Positions 17,391 through 26,370 of a stretch of DNA of 64,000 bases are shown here, one piece after another; position 1 is the first letter of the stretch; the number at the start of each line of letters is the position of its first letter. This DNA is from Streptomyces fodineus (GTDB lineage: Bacteria > Actinomycetota > Actinomycetes > Streptomycetales > Streptomycetaceae): the NCBI RefSeq assembly GCF_001735805.1, contig NZ_CP017248.1:4154001-4218000 (forward strand), read 5' to 3'. A model generated the notes under the pieces. It was not told where the DNA came from and did not search any database. It worked only from the letters and a program-made list of their open reading frames with translations. Made by a program: the position numbers and the translations under genes.

Positions 17391-19016
17391 TCAGTGGGCG
17401 TGGCCGTGGCCGTGGCCCGCGGCGGCCGGCTCTTCCTCTTCCTTCTTCTCGACGACCAGGGTCTCGGTCGTGAGCAGCAGGGAGGCGATGGAGGCGGCGT
17501 TCTCCAGGGCGGAGCGGGTGACCTTCACCGGGTCGATGACGCCGGCCTTGACCAGGTCGCCGTACTCGCCGGTGGCGGCGTTGTAGCCCTGCCCCTTCTC
17601 CAGGTCCTTGACCTTGGAGACGATGACGTAGCCCTCCTGGCCGGCGTTCTCGCCGATCCAGCGCAGCGGCTCGACGACGGCGTTGCGGACGACCGCGACA
17701 CCGGTGGCCTCGTCGCCGGCCTTGTCGAGGTTGCCCTCGAGGACCTTGGAGGCGTGGACCAGGGCGGAGCCACCACCGGAGACGATGCCCTCCTCGACCG
17801 CGGCGCGGGTCGCGGAGATGGCGTCCTCCAGACGGTGCTTCTTCTCCTTCAGCTCCACCTCGGTGGCGGCGCCGACCTTGATCACGCACACGCCGCCGGC
17901 CAGCTTCGCGAGGCGCTCCTGGAGCTTCTCGCGGTCCCAGTCGGAGTCGGTGTTCTCGATCTCGGCCTTGATCTGCGCGACGCGGCCGTGGACGTCCTCG
18001 GTCTTGCCGGCGCCGTCGACGATCGTCGTGTCGTCCTTGGTGACCGTCACGCGGCGGGCGGAGCCCAGCACGTCCAGGCCGACCTGGTCGAGCTTGAGGC
18101 CGACCTCCTCGGAGATGACGGTGGCGCCGGTCAGGATCGCCATGTCCTGCAGCATCGCCTTGCGGCGGTCGCCGAAGCCGGGGGCCTTCACCGCGACGGC
18201 GTTGAAGGTGCCGCGGATCTTGTTGACGACCAGGGTCGACAGGGCCTCGCCCTCGACGTCCTCGGCGATGATCAGCAGCGGCTTGGAGGCGCCGGCCTGG
18301 ATGACCTTCTCCAGCAGCGGCAGCAGGTCCTGGATGGAGCTGACCTTGCCCTGGTTGATGAGGATGTACGGGTCGTCGAGGACGGCCTCCATGCGCTCCT
18401 GGTCCGTCACGAAGTACGGCGACAGGTAGCCCTTGTCGAAGGCCATGCCCTCGGTGAAGTCCAGCTCCAGACCGAAGGTGTTGGACTCCTCGACGGTGAT
18501 GACACCGTCCTTGCCGACCTTGTCCATCGCCTCGGCGATGAGCTCGCCGACCTGCTGGTCCTGGGCGGACAGCGCGGCGACGGCGGCGATGTCGGACTTC
18601 TCGTCGATCGGGCGGGCCGATGCGAGCAGCTCCGCGGAGACGGCGGCGACGGCGGCGTCGATGCCCTTCTTCAGGGCGGCCGGGGAGGCGCCGGCGGCGA
18701 CGTTCTTCAGGCCCTCGCGCACCAGCGCCTGGGCGAGCACGGTGGCGGTGGTGGTGCCGTCACCCGCGATGTCGTTGGTCTTGGTCGCCACCTCCTTCAC
18801 CAGCTGGGCGCCGAGGTTCTCGTACGGGTCCTCGATCTCGACCTCGCGGGCGATCGTGACACCGTCGTTGGTGATGGTGGGGGCGCCGAACTTCTTGTCG
18901 ATGACGACGTTGCGGCCCTTGGGGCCGATCGTCACCTTCACCGTGTCGGCCAGCTTGTTGACGCCGCGCTCGAGGGCGCGACGGGCGTCCTCGTCGAACT
19001 TCAGGATCTTCGCCAT
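17391..19016 (-). CDS. groEL1: Chaperonin GroEL1
   Basis: 541-aa 60-kDa chaperonin that folds proteins in an ATP-driven ring with GroES. The nucleotide motif GDGTTTATVLAQ is at about 85-96, and the family C-terminal region SGGGSALVHA is present. The chain ends in alternating Gly-His (GHGHGHAH), typical of the actinobacterial GroEL encoded beside groES (GroEL1) rather than the Gly-Met tail of GroEL2. It lies 121 bp downstream of groES and is expected to be co-transcribed under HrcA control. Confidence 0.97.
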   Translation of the reverse strand: MAKILKFDEDARRALERGVNKLADTVKVTIGPKGRNVVIDKKFGAPTITNDGVTIAREVEIEDPYENLGAQLVKEVATKTNDIAGDGTTTATVLAQALVREGLKNVAAGASPAALKKGIDAAVAAVSAELLASARPIDEKSDIAAVAALSAQDQQVGELIAEAMDKVGKDGVITVEESNTFGLELDFTEGMAFDKGYLSPYFVTDQERMEAVLDDPYILINQGKVSSIQDLLPLLEKVIQAGASKPLLIIAEDVEGEALSTLVVNKIRGTFNAVAVKAPGFGDRRKAMLQDMAILTGATVISEEVGLKLDQVGLDVLGSARRVTVTKDDTTIVDGAGKTEDVHGRVAQIKAEIENTDSDWDREKLQERLAKLAGGVCVIKVGAATEVELKEKKHRLEDAISATRAAVEEGIVSGGGSALVHASKVLEGNLDKAGDEATGVAVVRNAVVEPLRWIGENAGQEGYVIVSKVKDLEKGQGYNAATGEYGDLVKAGVIDPVKVTRSALENAASIASLLLTTETLVVEKKEEEEPAAAGHGHGHAH

Positions 19017-19137
19017 GACAGCGGGAGCCCTCTCGGAATCTATGGGTGGTAAGACAACTGCGCCCCGGACGCCCGGCTTCTTTATCGGTCGCGGGGGCCA
19101 GGGGCGCAGCTCAGGAGCAAAAGAACGCTCGAGGTGA

Positions 19138-19446
19138 TTACTTCTCGATGATCGCGAGCACGTCGCGAGCCGAGAGGACGAGGTACTCCTCGCCGTTGTA
19201 CTTCACCTCGGTGCCGCCGTACTTGCTGTACAGAACGACGTCGCCGACCTTGACGTCGAGCGGCAGGCGCTCGCCGTTCTCGAACCGGCCCGGGCCCACG
19301 GCGAGGACGGCGCCCTCCTGGGGCTTCTCCTTCGCGGTGTCCGGGATGACCAGGCCAGAGGCCGTGGTCTGCTCGGCGTCCAGCGGCTGGACCACGATGC
19401 GGTCCTCGAGCGGCTTGATGGCAACCTTGGAGCTGGCGGTCGTCAC
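19138..19446 (-). CDS. groES: Co-chaperonin GroES
   Basis: 102-aa GroES. It has the N-terminal IKPLEDRIVVQP and a mobile loop around AEQTTASGLVIPD. It caps the GroEL ring. GTG start at 19446 with GGAGG 7 nt upstream. Two CIRCE elements lie 100-175 bp upstream. Confidence 0.97.
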   Translation of the reverse strand: MTTASSKVAIKPLEDRIVVQPLDAEQTTASGLVIPDTAKEKPQEGAVLAVGPGRFENGERLPLDVKVGDVVLYSKYGGTEVKYNGEEYLVLSARDVLAIIEK

Positions 19447-19546
19447 GATCCGACCTCCCCCTTCGGAGATCTCACGGGGTTAACTGTCTGAGGTGGCGAC
19501 CAGGTCGATCCGTCGTCGCGGGTGCCGGACCTGCCCGTCGCTTTTG

Positions 19547-19573
19547 TTGGCACTCTCACCTGCGGAGTGCCAG
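19547..19573 (-). promoter_or_regulatory. CIRCE operator, proximal copy
   Basis: TTGGCACTC, 9-nt spacer, GAGTGCCAG: the HrcA-binding inverted repeat (consensus TTAGCACTC-N9-GAGTGCTAA). Confidence 0.9.
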
Positions 19574-19593
19574 AGCCGAGACTATGACCGGGG

Positions 19594-19620
19594 TTAGCAC
19601 TCGGTCAAGCGGAGTGCCAA
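19594..19620 (-). promoter_or_regulatory. CIRCE operator, distal copy
   Basis: TTAGCACTC, 9-nt spacer, GAGTGCCAA. The two copies are 47 bp apart, so HrcA dimers could bind both upstream of groES. Confidence 0.9.
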
Positions 19621-19694
19621 TTGCCGTGCGGCGCGTCGGCGGAATCCCGTCCGCACCGGGTGCCTTGTGGGCCGGTGTCGTCCCGCCGCAAGCC

Positions 19695-20555
19695 CTACAG
19701 GTAGTCCTCGAGGCGCCCCACCGTCAGCCCCCGCTGCTGCACCCTCCGCAGCACCCTGGCCGTGCGTTCCCTGAGGCTTGGGCCCGTTGTCTCGTCCGGC
19801 CCGACCAGGATGATGTCGCCGGGGCGGAGGTGGTGTTCGCCGTGGGTGTAGACGAGGTCGGTCGGGGTCATCGCGGCGCGCCAGAGGACGACCGTGGAGA
19901 TGCCGCAGTCGGTCGCCGCGCGCAGGGTGGTGGTGTCGTACGAGCCGTAGGGCGGGCGGAAGAGGCGGGGGCGCAGGCCGAGGCGGGAGCTGAGCCGTTC
20001 CTGCTGGCCGCAGATCTCGGCGCGCTGCCCGGCGTACGGCAGCCCGGCGAGCGCGCGGTGGTCGAGGGTGTGGTTCTGGATGCCGGCGCCCAGCCGGTGC
20101 AGGCGGGCGAAGTGGCCGTAGCCGGGGCCGACGACGCTGTCGGTGAGGAACATGCTGACCGGCAGCCGGAGTTCGCGGACCATGTCGACGAAGCGGGGGT
20201 CCTTCTCGGCTCCGTCGTCGTAGGTGAGGAAGACGACCCGGTCGGGGGTGGGGACGTGGTCCACGGCGCGGGGCAGGGTGCGGCCCCCGGTCGGCGGGGA
20301 GAGGGCGAGGGTGCGGGCGGGGTGCAGCGGGGGGCTGGCGAGGGGCTCGGTCAGGCCCCAGCGGCGGTAACTCTGGTCGGGGGCGGCGCGGTGCGGGCGC
20401 ACGCGCTCGGCGGCCTTCTTGCCGAGGCGCTCGATGGGGTCGACGGACTGGGCGCAGCCGGCGAGCAGGAGGGCCGAGGCGAGGAACGCGCCGGCGTACC
20501 GGGCCGGGCGGCGCCGCCCGGAGCCCGCTCTCCGGTGCCCCGCCCCCGGCCTCAC
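19695..20555 (-). CDS. NodB-type polysaccharide deacetylase lipoprotein (second of a pair)
   Basis: 286 aa. A basic N terminus and hydrophobic stretch end in the lipobox LLAGC, so the protein should be a lipoprotein. The NodB domain has VVFLTYDDG (catalytic Asp pair), the metal motif NHTLDH and FRPPYG. It would remove acetyl groups from a glycan such as peptidoglycan or chitin fragments. The GTG start at 20555 overlaps the TGA of the preceding gene (GTGA), and its GGAGG lies inside that gene's last codons: translational coupling. The C-terminal RLEDYL is shared with the upstream paralogue. Confidence 0.85.
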   Translation of the reverse strand: MRPGAGHRRAGSGRRRPARYAGAFLASALLLAGCAQSVDPIERLGKKAAERVRPHRAAPDQSYRRWGLTEPLASPPLHPARTLALSPPTGGRTLPRAVDHVPTPDRVVFLTYDDGAEKDPRFVDMVRELRLPVSMFLTDSVVGPGYGHFARLHRLGAGIQNHTLDHRALAGLPYAGQRAEICGQQERLSSRLGLRPRLFRPPYGSYDTTTLRAATDCGISTVVLWRAAMTPTDLVYTHGEHHLRPGDIILVGPDETTGPSLRERTARVLRRVQQRGLTVGRLEDYL

Positions 20556-21453
20556 AGGTAGTCCTCCAGGCGGGCCACGGCGTAGCCCTCGCGCGTGATC
20601 TTGTTCAGGAAGCGGCGCATGTCGTCGATCATCGTGCCGTCCCAGTCGGAGCGGCCCCGGAAGTGGGTGAGGACGATGTCGCCGCGGCGCATCTTCTGGT
20701 CGTCCTCGCGGTACTCCCAGTGGTCGACGTAGACCTCCTCGTTCCAGATCGGCGCGTACTTGATGCCGCAGGCCTTGGCGGCGCGCAGGGTGTCCTGGTT
20801 GTAGTTGCCGTAGGGCGGGCGGAAGACCGTCGGGCGCTTGCCGAACTGCTTCTTCATGATGTCCTGCATGCCGCAGATCTCGTGCTTCTGGTCCTCGTAG
20901 GACAGACCCGGCAGGTAGGGGTGGTGCAGGGTGTGGTTGTCGAGGGTGTGGCCGTAGGACTGCATCCGGCGGAAGTAGCCGTAGTCGTCCTTGACCAGGT
21001 AGTCGCTGAGGAAGGCGGTGTACGGGATCTTCAGGTCCTGCATCATCTTGAGGAACCTGGGGTCCTTCTCCGAGCCGTCGTCGATCGTAAGGAAGACGAT
21101 CTTCCGTTTGGTGGGGATCGTGGTGAAGACCGGCGGCAGGTCCCAGTCCTCCTGATGGCTCACCTCGAAGCCGGCCCGGGCGGTGATCTCCGGCTTCTCG
21201 GCGGGGGGCGGGGGCGGGGTCAGCGGGACCCGCTTCAGTCCCCAGCGTTCGGCGGCGGCGACCAGACGGGCGTGTTCGGCGGCCTGGCGGCCCTGAGGGC
21301 TCGGGGCCCGCACGGGGCCGCGGTGACCGGATGCGGGGCGGGTCGCGTCGGAGCCGGCGCAGCTGGACAGCAGGGAGGCGGCGGCCAGTGCGGCGGCGGC
21401 CCCCGAACCAGGATGCGGGACCGTTTTTTATCGTTTTGTACGACTGCTCGCAT
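20552..21453 (-). pseudogene. NodB-type polysaccharide deacetylase lipoprotein, frameshifted in signal peptide
   Basis: From ATG 21453 (GGAGG 10 nt upstream) the frame reads MRAVVQNDKKRSRILVRG and then leaves the correct frame at a run of five C on the plus strand (21400-21404). One extra base there would give RGAAAALAAASLLSSC, a textbook lipobox signal, continuing into the deacetylase and making 300 codons plus stop. The catalytic domain is intact: IVFLTIDDG, NHTLHH, FRPPYG. Within the shifted frame no start codon exists upstream of the lipobox; the first usable GTG is near 21313, giving a 253-aa form without export signal. Either sequence error or a recent frameshift. Confidence 0.8.
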
Positions 21454-21543
21454 GGTGCCGGATCCTCCCAGCCCGGGGCCCGGCGCCCGGACCGACACCG
21501 CCACCGGAGGCGCACGATCCACCGACTGGCCGACAATGACCCG

Positions 21544-22704
21544 GTGAACGACCTCGCTCTGCTCCTCACCCCCGAAGGCCGTGCCCTCCTCGACGAGGTC
21601 CGCGACACCGCCCCGGCGGACGAACTGGCCGTCGCCACCCGGCTGCGCCGCGACCACCCCGCCGAGCTGGTCTCGGCCGCGCTCGGCCAGGCCCGGCTGC
21701 GGCAGCGGGCGGCGGCGAAGTTCGGGGCGGCGGACGCGGGGCGGATGTTCTTCACCCCGAACGGGGTCGAGCAGTCGACGCGGACGAGCGTGGCGGCGTA
21801 CCGCGCGGAGCGGCTCAAGGCGCTCGGTGTGACCCGTGTGGCCGACCTGTGCTGCGGGATCGGCGGGGACGCGATCGCGTTCGCCCGGGCCGGGATCCGG
21901 GTCCTCGCCGTGGACTGGGACCCGGTCACGGCCGCCACGGCCCGGGCGAACGCCGAGGCACTGGGACTGGGCGAGCTGATCGAGGTCCGCCAGGCGGACG
22001 TCACGGAGGTGGACACGGGCGGGTACGACGCCGTGTTCGTCGACCCGGCCCGGCGGGGCGGGCGCGGCCGGATCTTCGACCCCGAGGCCTACTCCCCTCC
22101 CCTGTCCTGGGCGATCGAGGCCGCCCGCACGGCTCCCCGCGCGGCGCTGAAGGTCGCGCCCGGCATCCCGCACGAGGCCGTGCCCGCCGACGCCGAGGCC
22201 GAGTGGATCTCGGACGGCGGGGACGTGAAGGAGGCGGTGGTGTGGTTCGGCACCGAGCCGGGCGCGGTCCGGGCCACCCTGCTGCCGGGTCCGCGCACAC
22301 TCCTCGGCAAGGGGCTGCCCGATCCCGGAGTGCGGCCGGTGGGGCGGTACCTGTACGAGCCGGACGGTGCCGTCATCCGCGCCCATCTGGTCGCCGAGGT
22401 GGCCGAACAGCTGGACGGCGGGCTGGTCGACGCCACCATCGCCTACGTCACCGCGGACGAACGGCACCTGACCCCGTATGCCACCGCCTATGAGATCACC
22501 GACCAACTCCCCTTCAACGTCAAGAAGTTGAAGGCTCTGCTGCGGGAACGCGAGGTCGGCACGCTCACCGTGAAGAAGCGCGGGTCGGCGGTCGAGCCGG
22601 AGGAGCTGCGCAAGAAGGTCAAGCCGCAGGGGCCGAACGCGGCGACCGTGTTCCTCACCCGGGTCGCCGGGGCACCCACGATGCTCGTCGGACGTCCCGC
22701 CTAG
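21544..22704 (+). CDS. Class I SAM-dependent methyltransferase with THUMP-like C-terminal domain
   Basis: 386 aa. The SAM site reads VADLCCGIGGDAIAFA (about 100-115), motif IV is VFVDPARRGGRGR, and the C-terminal part PFNVKKLKALLRER ... EPEELRKKV ... FLTRV matches the THUMP-like domain linked to this family. Substrate not established, RNA being the likely class. GTG start; GACAAT lies 6 nt upstream and no Shine-Dalgarno is present, so the transcript is probably leaderless. Divergent from the deacetylase pair and convergent with the sigma factor gene (13-bp gap). Confidence 0.88.
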   Translation: MNDLALLLTPEGRALLDEVRDTAPADELAVATRLRRDHPAELVSAALGQARLRQRAAAKFGAADAGRMFFTPNGVEQSTRTSVAAYRAERLKALGVTRVADLCCGIGGDAIAFARAGIRVLAVDWDPVTAATARANAEALGLGELIEVRQADVTEVDTGGYDAVFVDPARRGGRGRIFDPEAYSPPLSWAIEAARTAPRAALKVAPGIPHEAVPADAEAEWISDGGDVKEAVVWFGTEPGAVRATLLPGPRTLLGKGLPDPGVRPVGRYLYEPDGAVIRAHLVAEVAEQLDGGLVDATIAYVTADERHLTPYATAYEITDQLPFNVKKLKALLREREVGTLTVKKRGSAVEPEELRKKVKPQGPNAATVFLTRVAGAPTMLVGRPA

Positions 22705-22717
22705 AGCGGGCCAGGGC

Positions 22718-23989
22718 TTACGGCGCCACCTCGGCGGCCCGGCGCAGCAGCAGTTGCCGTTCCTTCTCGTTGCGGGTCAGGGCGGCCGCCCGTTCGAGCT
22801 CCGTGCGGGCCTCCGCCGGACGGCCGAGCCGGGCCAGCAGGTCGGCGCGGACGCTGGGCAGCAGATGGTAGTCGCGCAGGGCGGGTTCGGCGGCCAGGGC
22901 GTCCACCAGCTCCAGGCCCTCGGCCGGGCCGTCGGCCATCGACACGGCGACCGCGCGGTTCAGCTCGACCACCGGGGACGGGGCACGGGCGGCCAGCAGG
23001 CCGTACAGGGTGGCGATGGCGCGCCAGTCGGTCTCCTCGTAGGTGTAGGCGTGCGCGTGGCAGGCGGCGATGGCGGCTTGGAGGACGTAGGGGCCCGGGG
23101 CGCCGGCCGCCGTGGCGCCGGCGCGGTCGAGGGCGCGGACGCCACGGGCGATGAGCATGCGGTTCCAGCGGCGGCGGTTCTGGTCCTTCAGCAGGACGGG
23201 TGCGCCGTCGGGGCCGGTGCGGGCGGCGGTGCGGGACGCCTGGAACTCCAGGAGCGCGGTCAGGCCGTGCACCTCCGGCTCCTTGGGCATCAGCGCGGAC
23301 AGCACGCGCGCCAGGCGCAGCGCGTCCTCGCACAGTCCGGGGCGCAGCAGGTCGTCGCCGGCGGTCGCCGCGTACCCCTCGTTGAAGATCAGGTAGATGA
23401 CGTCCAGGACGGAGCCGAGGCGGGCCTCGCGGTCGGGCCCGTGGGGAACCTCGAAGGCGACGTTCCGCTGGGCCAGGGTGCGTTTGGCGCGGACGATGCG
23501 CTGGGCGATCGTCGGCTCCGGGACGAGGTAGGCACGGGCGATCTCGGCGGTGGTCAGGCCACCGAGCAGGCGCAGGGTGAGCGCGGTGCGGGCCTCGGGG
23601 GACAGCACCGGGTGGCAGGCGGTGAAGACGAGCCGGAGCAGGTCGTCGTCGATGTCGTCCGGGTCGGCAGGAACCTCCGGCGGGGCCGTCGTCTCCAGGT
23701 CCCGGCCGATCTCGGCGAGCTTGCGGGCGTAGGTCTCACGGCGCCGGATCAGGTCGACGGCGCGGTGCCGGGCGGTCGCCATGAGCCAGGCGCCGGGGTT
23801 GTCCGGCACGCCGTCGCGGGGCCACTGCTCCAGGGCGGCGACCAGCGCGTCCTGGGCCAGTTCCTCGGCGATGCCGACGTCCCGGACGATCCGGGCGACG
23901 CCGGCGATGACACGGGGCGACTCCAGACGGAAGACGGTCTCGATGGTGTGGGCGGTGCTGTCCGGCGCCGCGGTGGGCTGTGGTTCCAC
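22718..23989 (-). CDS. ECF42-group RNA polymerase sigma factor
   Basis: 423 aa. N-terminal sigma region 2 (RIVRDVGIAEELAQDALVAA, then NPGAWLMATARHRAVDLIRR) and region 4 (LTTAEIARAYLVPEPTIAQR) are followed by the long C-terminal extension with TPR-like helices that defines ECF42 (YLIFNEGY, PLLEFQ-like and LNRAVAVSMADG motifs). ECF42 genes sit beside DGPF/YCII genes, as here. There is no anti-sigma gene; the extension is thought to control activity. The GTG at 23989 is the likely start but an in-frame GTG at 24019 is possible. Confidence 0.9.
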   Translation of the reverse strand: MEPQPTAAPDSTAHTIETVFRLESPRVIAGVARIVRDVGIAEELAQDALVAALEQWPRDGVPDNPGAWLMATARHRAVDLIRRRETYARKLAEIGRDLETTAPPEVPADPDDIDDDLLRLVFTACHPVLSPEARTALTLRLLGGLTTAEIARAYLVPEPTIAQRIVRAKRTLAQRNVAFEVPHGPDREARLGSVLDVIYLIFNEGYAATAGDDLLRPGLCEDALRLARVLSALMPKEPEVHGLTALLEFQASRTAARTGPDGAPVLLKDQNRRRWNRMLIARGVRALDRAGATAAGAPGPYVLQAAIAACHAHAYTYEETDWRAIATLYGLLAARAPSPVVELNRAVAVSMADGPAEGLELVDALAAEPALRDYHLLPSVRADLLARLGRPAEARTELERAAALTRNEKERQLLLRRAAEVAP

Positions 23990-24032
23990 AGCCCACCATG
24001 CAACACCCCCGTACGGCACCGCGCCAGGTACC

Positions 24033-24389
24033 TCAGCCCTCGGCGATCTCGCGCACCTCACAGGTCACGGTCCAGAAGTCCTCGTGGACCTGCAGGAACC
24101 GCTTGGCCCACTCCAGCGCCTCGGCCTTGTCCTTGCACTGCATGAGGGCGTAGCCGCCGATGGCCTCCTTGGTCTCGGTGAACGGCCCGTCGGTGACGGA
24201 GATCTTGCCGCCCTCCCAGCGCACCCGGGTGCCCTGGGCGGACGGGGTGAGCCCGGCGGTGTCGAGCATGACGCCGGCCTTGGTGACCTCCTCGATCAGC
24301 TCGCCCATCCGCCGCATCAGCTCGGGGCTGGGGCCTTCGGCGGGGGCGGAGGACTCGTCGATGCGCACGAGGGACAGGTAGCGGGGCAT
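24033..24389 (-). CDS. DGPF/YCII-related domain protein
   Basis: 118 aa. The signature TDGPFTETKEAIGGY is complete, and the fold is the small ferredoxin-like YCII barrel. AAGGAG lies 5 nt before the ATG at 24389, so the longer in-frame start at 24467 is rejected. It is the standard partner of ECF42 sigma factors and lies directly upstream of one; the pair is probably one operon. Molecular function unknown. Confidence 0.9.
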   Translation of the reverse strand: MPRYLSLVRIDESSAPAEGPSPELMRRMGELIEEVTKAGVMLDTAGLTPSAQGTRVRWEGGKISVTDGPFTETKEAIGGYALMQCKDKAEALEWAKRFLQVHEDFWTVTCEVREIAEG

Positions 24390-24524
24390 GGTGACTCCTT
24401 CGGTCGGGCGGCGGGTCTCTTTCCGCCGCTCACCCCTGCGTCGAACGGGAGACACCCGGATCGACACGCTCGCCGAAGATTTTTTCCGGTGGATTCTTCC
24501 GCTCTTCGCCAGGACCGGACCGGC

Positions 24525-25580
24525 TCAGCGCAGGGACGCCCACAGTTCGCTCGCCGCGGGCTGCTTCGCGATCACCCGGTTGGGGTCCCAGGGGGCGGTG
24601 ACGACCGGCATCGTCACCGTCCTCACCTGGTCGGAGGTCAGGCCGTTCAGGCTCTGGCCGAGCCGGATCAGCTCGGGCAGGGAGTCCAGGCCGGTGTCGG
24701 TGGTGAGGCTCGCGGTGACCGCTGCGGCGACCCGGTACAGCTTGGCGGGGTCGGTGAGCAGCCTGGTACCGGCCATCTGCCCCAGCAGGTCCTTCACCAG
24801 CATCTGTTGCAGGCCTATGCGGCCGAGGTCGCTGCCGTCGCCTATGCCGTGCCGGGTGCGGGCGAGGGCCAGGGCCTGCTTGCCGTCCAGGTGGTGGTGG
24901 CCGGACTTGAGGTGCAGATGGCTCATGTCGTCGTCGATGTCCTGCGTGGTGGTGACGTCGACCCCGCCGAGCGCGTCGACCAGTTTCGCGAAGCCGGAGA
25001 AGTCGATCCCGATGTAGTGGTCCATGCGGACGTTCGTGATCGACTCGACGGTCTTCACCGCGCACACCGGCCCGCCCGTCTCATAGGCGGTGTTGAACAT
25101 CGCGTTGTAGGCCACCGCCGTCGAGCCGCCCGAGGCCAGCGGGCAGGACGGGCGGGTGACGAGGGTGTCGCGCGGGATGCTGACCACGGTGGCGCTCGTC
25201 CGGCCCGCGTCGATGTGCACGACCATCGCCGTGTCCGAGCGGGCGCCGGAACTGTCGCCGCCGCCGAGTTCCTTGTCGGCCTTGCCGCTGCGCGAGTCCG
25301 AGCCGAGGACCAGGATGTTCAGGGAGCCGGTCGGCAGCGGGGCGGCGGAGGCCGAGCCGGCCGGGGACGGGGTGGTCCTCGGCGGGGCGGGCCGGTCGTC
25401 GCCGAGCGCGCTGTTGATGTCGACGCCCCTGATGTTGTGGTTCAGATGCCAGTACACCCAGCCCACCGTGGCCGTGCCCAGCACCAGGGCGCCCGCGAGG
25501 GTGAGACCGACGATCCTCAGCGCTCCGGACCGCCGGCCGACCCCTCTGCCCGCTTCGCCGTGCTCCTCGTGTCGCGTCAC
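24525..25580 (-). CDS. LytR-CpsA-Psr (LCP) family protein
   Basis: 351 aa. A short cytoplasmic tail, one membrane helix (about 22-45) and an extracytoplasmic LCP domain: NILVLGSDSR, the substrate Arg/Asp motifs GARSDTAMVVHID and VSIPRDTLV, and LARTRHGIGDGSDLGRIGLQQ. LCP enzymes transfer glycopolymers from undecaprenyl pyrophosphate to peptidoglycan. GTG start at 25580; the -10-like TACGTT is 6 nt before it and no ribosome binding site is visible, suggesting a leaderless mRNA. Monocistronic. Confidence 0.93.
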   Translation of the reverse strand: MTRHEEHGEAGRGVGRRSGALRIVGLTLAGALVLGTATVGWVYWHLNHNIRGVDINSALGDDRPAPPRTTPSPAGSASAAPLPTGSLNILVLGSDSRSGKADKELGGGDSSGARSDTAMVVHIDAGRTSATVVSIPRDTLVTRPSCPLASGGSTAVAYNAMFNTAYETGGPVCAVKTVESITNVRMDHYIGIDFSGFAKLVDALGGVDVTTTQDIDDDMSHLHLKSGHHHLDGKQALALARTRHGIGDGSDLGRIGLQQMLVKDLLGQMAGTRLLTDPAKLYRVAAAVTASLTTDTGLDSLPELIRLGQSLNGLTSDQVRTVTMPVVTAPWDPNRVIAKQPAASELWASLR

Positions 25581-25653
25581 GACAGGAACGTAAGTCCGAA
25601 TTATTAGGGGACTGTTAGCACAAGCGGTGAGAGTCGGTTTTCTTCGGCAATTC

Positions 25654-26120
25654 TCATCCGCCGGCTCGACCCGGTGTCACCGTGGGTGCCGGATCGCCGC
25701 CGCTCCAGGACGCGTTGATACCGAACGTCACCGAACCGCCGTCCGGCACCGGCCCGTTGCAGGAGGCATCGACCGTCTCCAGGGCGGCACGGTAGCCGCC
25801 GGCGCGGGCCCGGCTGCACATCGTCGGGGACGGGCCGCTGATCGCGCCGATCCGGTGTGGCCGAGTTCCACCGGATGGCGGGTGGCGGCCAGTCCGCCCT
25901 GCCGGTTGGTGGCGCCGATGGAGGGCATGTCCGGGCCCGGGTCGCCGGCCGGGTCCATCACCACGAACGGGATGGAGCGGCTGGTCGGCAGCGCCAGCTG
26001 GGACTCGTCGAGCCCGGACAGCACGAGGACCACGCCGTGCGGGCGGCGCGCGGCCACCTGGTCGGCCCAGGTCCGGCCCGGGGCGGGCCGGCCGGCCGAC
26101 TCGGACAGCTCGGCGCGGCC
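25654..26120 (-). pseudogene. Remnant of LacI-family regulator joined to the end of a CBM2 domain
   Basis: From about 26120 leftward the minus strand encodes part of a LacI-type effector domain: RRPHGVVLVLSGLD, then IPFVVMDPAGDP, then ATNRQGGLAATRH. The frame breaks at ELGHTG near 25854; one extra base restores ELGHTRIGAISGPSP and then RARAGGYRAALE, again LacI-like. The same frame then changes to DGGSVTFGINASWSGGDP and APT, the typical C-terminal motif of a family 2 cellulose-binding module, and stops at 25654. No N-terminal helix-turn-helix is found. Reads as a deletion fusion of a regulator and a neighbouring glycoside hydrolase gene. Confidence 0.7.
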
Positions 26121-26297
26121 GTTGAGCACCTTCGGAACAGTCGGAACCGGGGGCCCGGAACGGACAGACGGACGGACGGCCGCGGTGCGATGTGGAGATC
26201 TCCCAGAGACTGATTGAACCTCAAGGGCCGCGTGGAACGTATTGAGCCACGGCGGAAGCACATCGAACCCGCTTTCGCAAGACCTCTGACACGGGCG

Positions 26298-26319
26298 TTC
26301 AGGATGCTTTCAGATTGCC
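26298..26319 (+). promoter_or_regulatory. Two adjacent 11-bp direct repeats upstream of the COG4705 gene
   Basis: TTCAGGATGCT (26298-26308) and TTCAGATTGCC (26309-26319) match at 8 of 11 positions. Contiguous 11-bp direct repeats are the usual binding geometry of OmpR-type response regulators. The rest of 26121-26297 shows nothing recognisable. Confidence 0.45.
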
Positions 26320-26370
26320 CCTGGCAGGGTCGGGCCGTAAATGATCACCCCCCACCCGGCAGGAGCACCT

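Noticed and set aside
20556..22016. N-terminal two-thirds of a 773-aa minus-strand frame ending in the second deacetylase
   Set aside because: It runs antisense to the methyltransferase and in the wrong frame through the first deacetylase; only the part from 20555 is coding.
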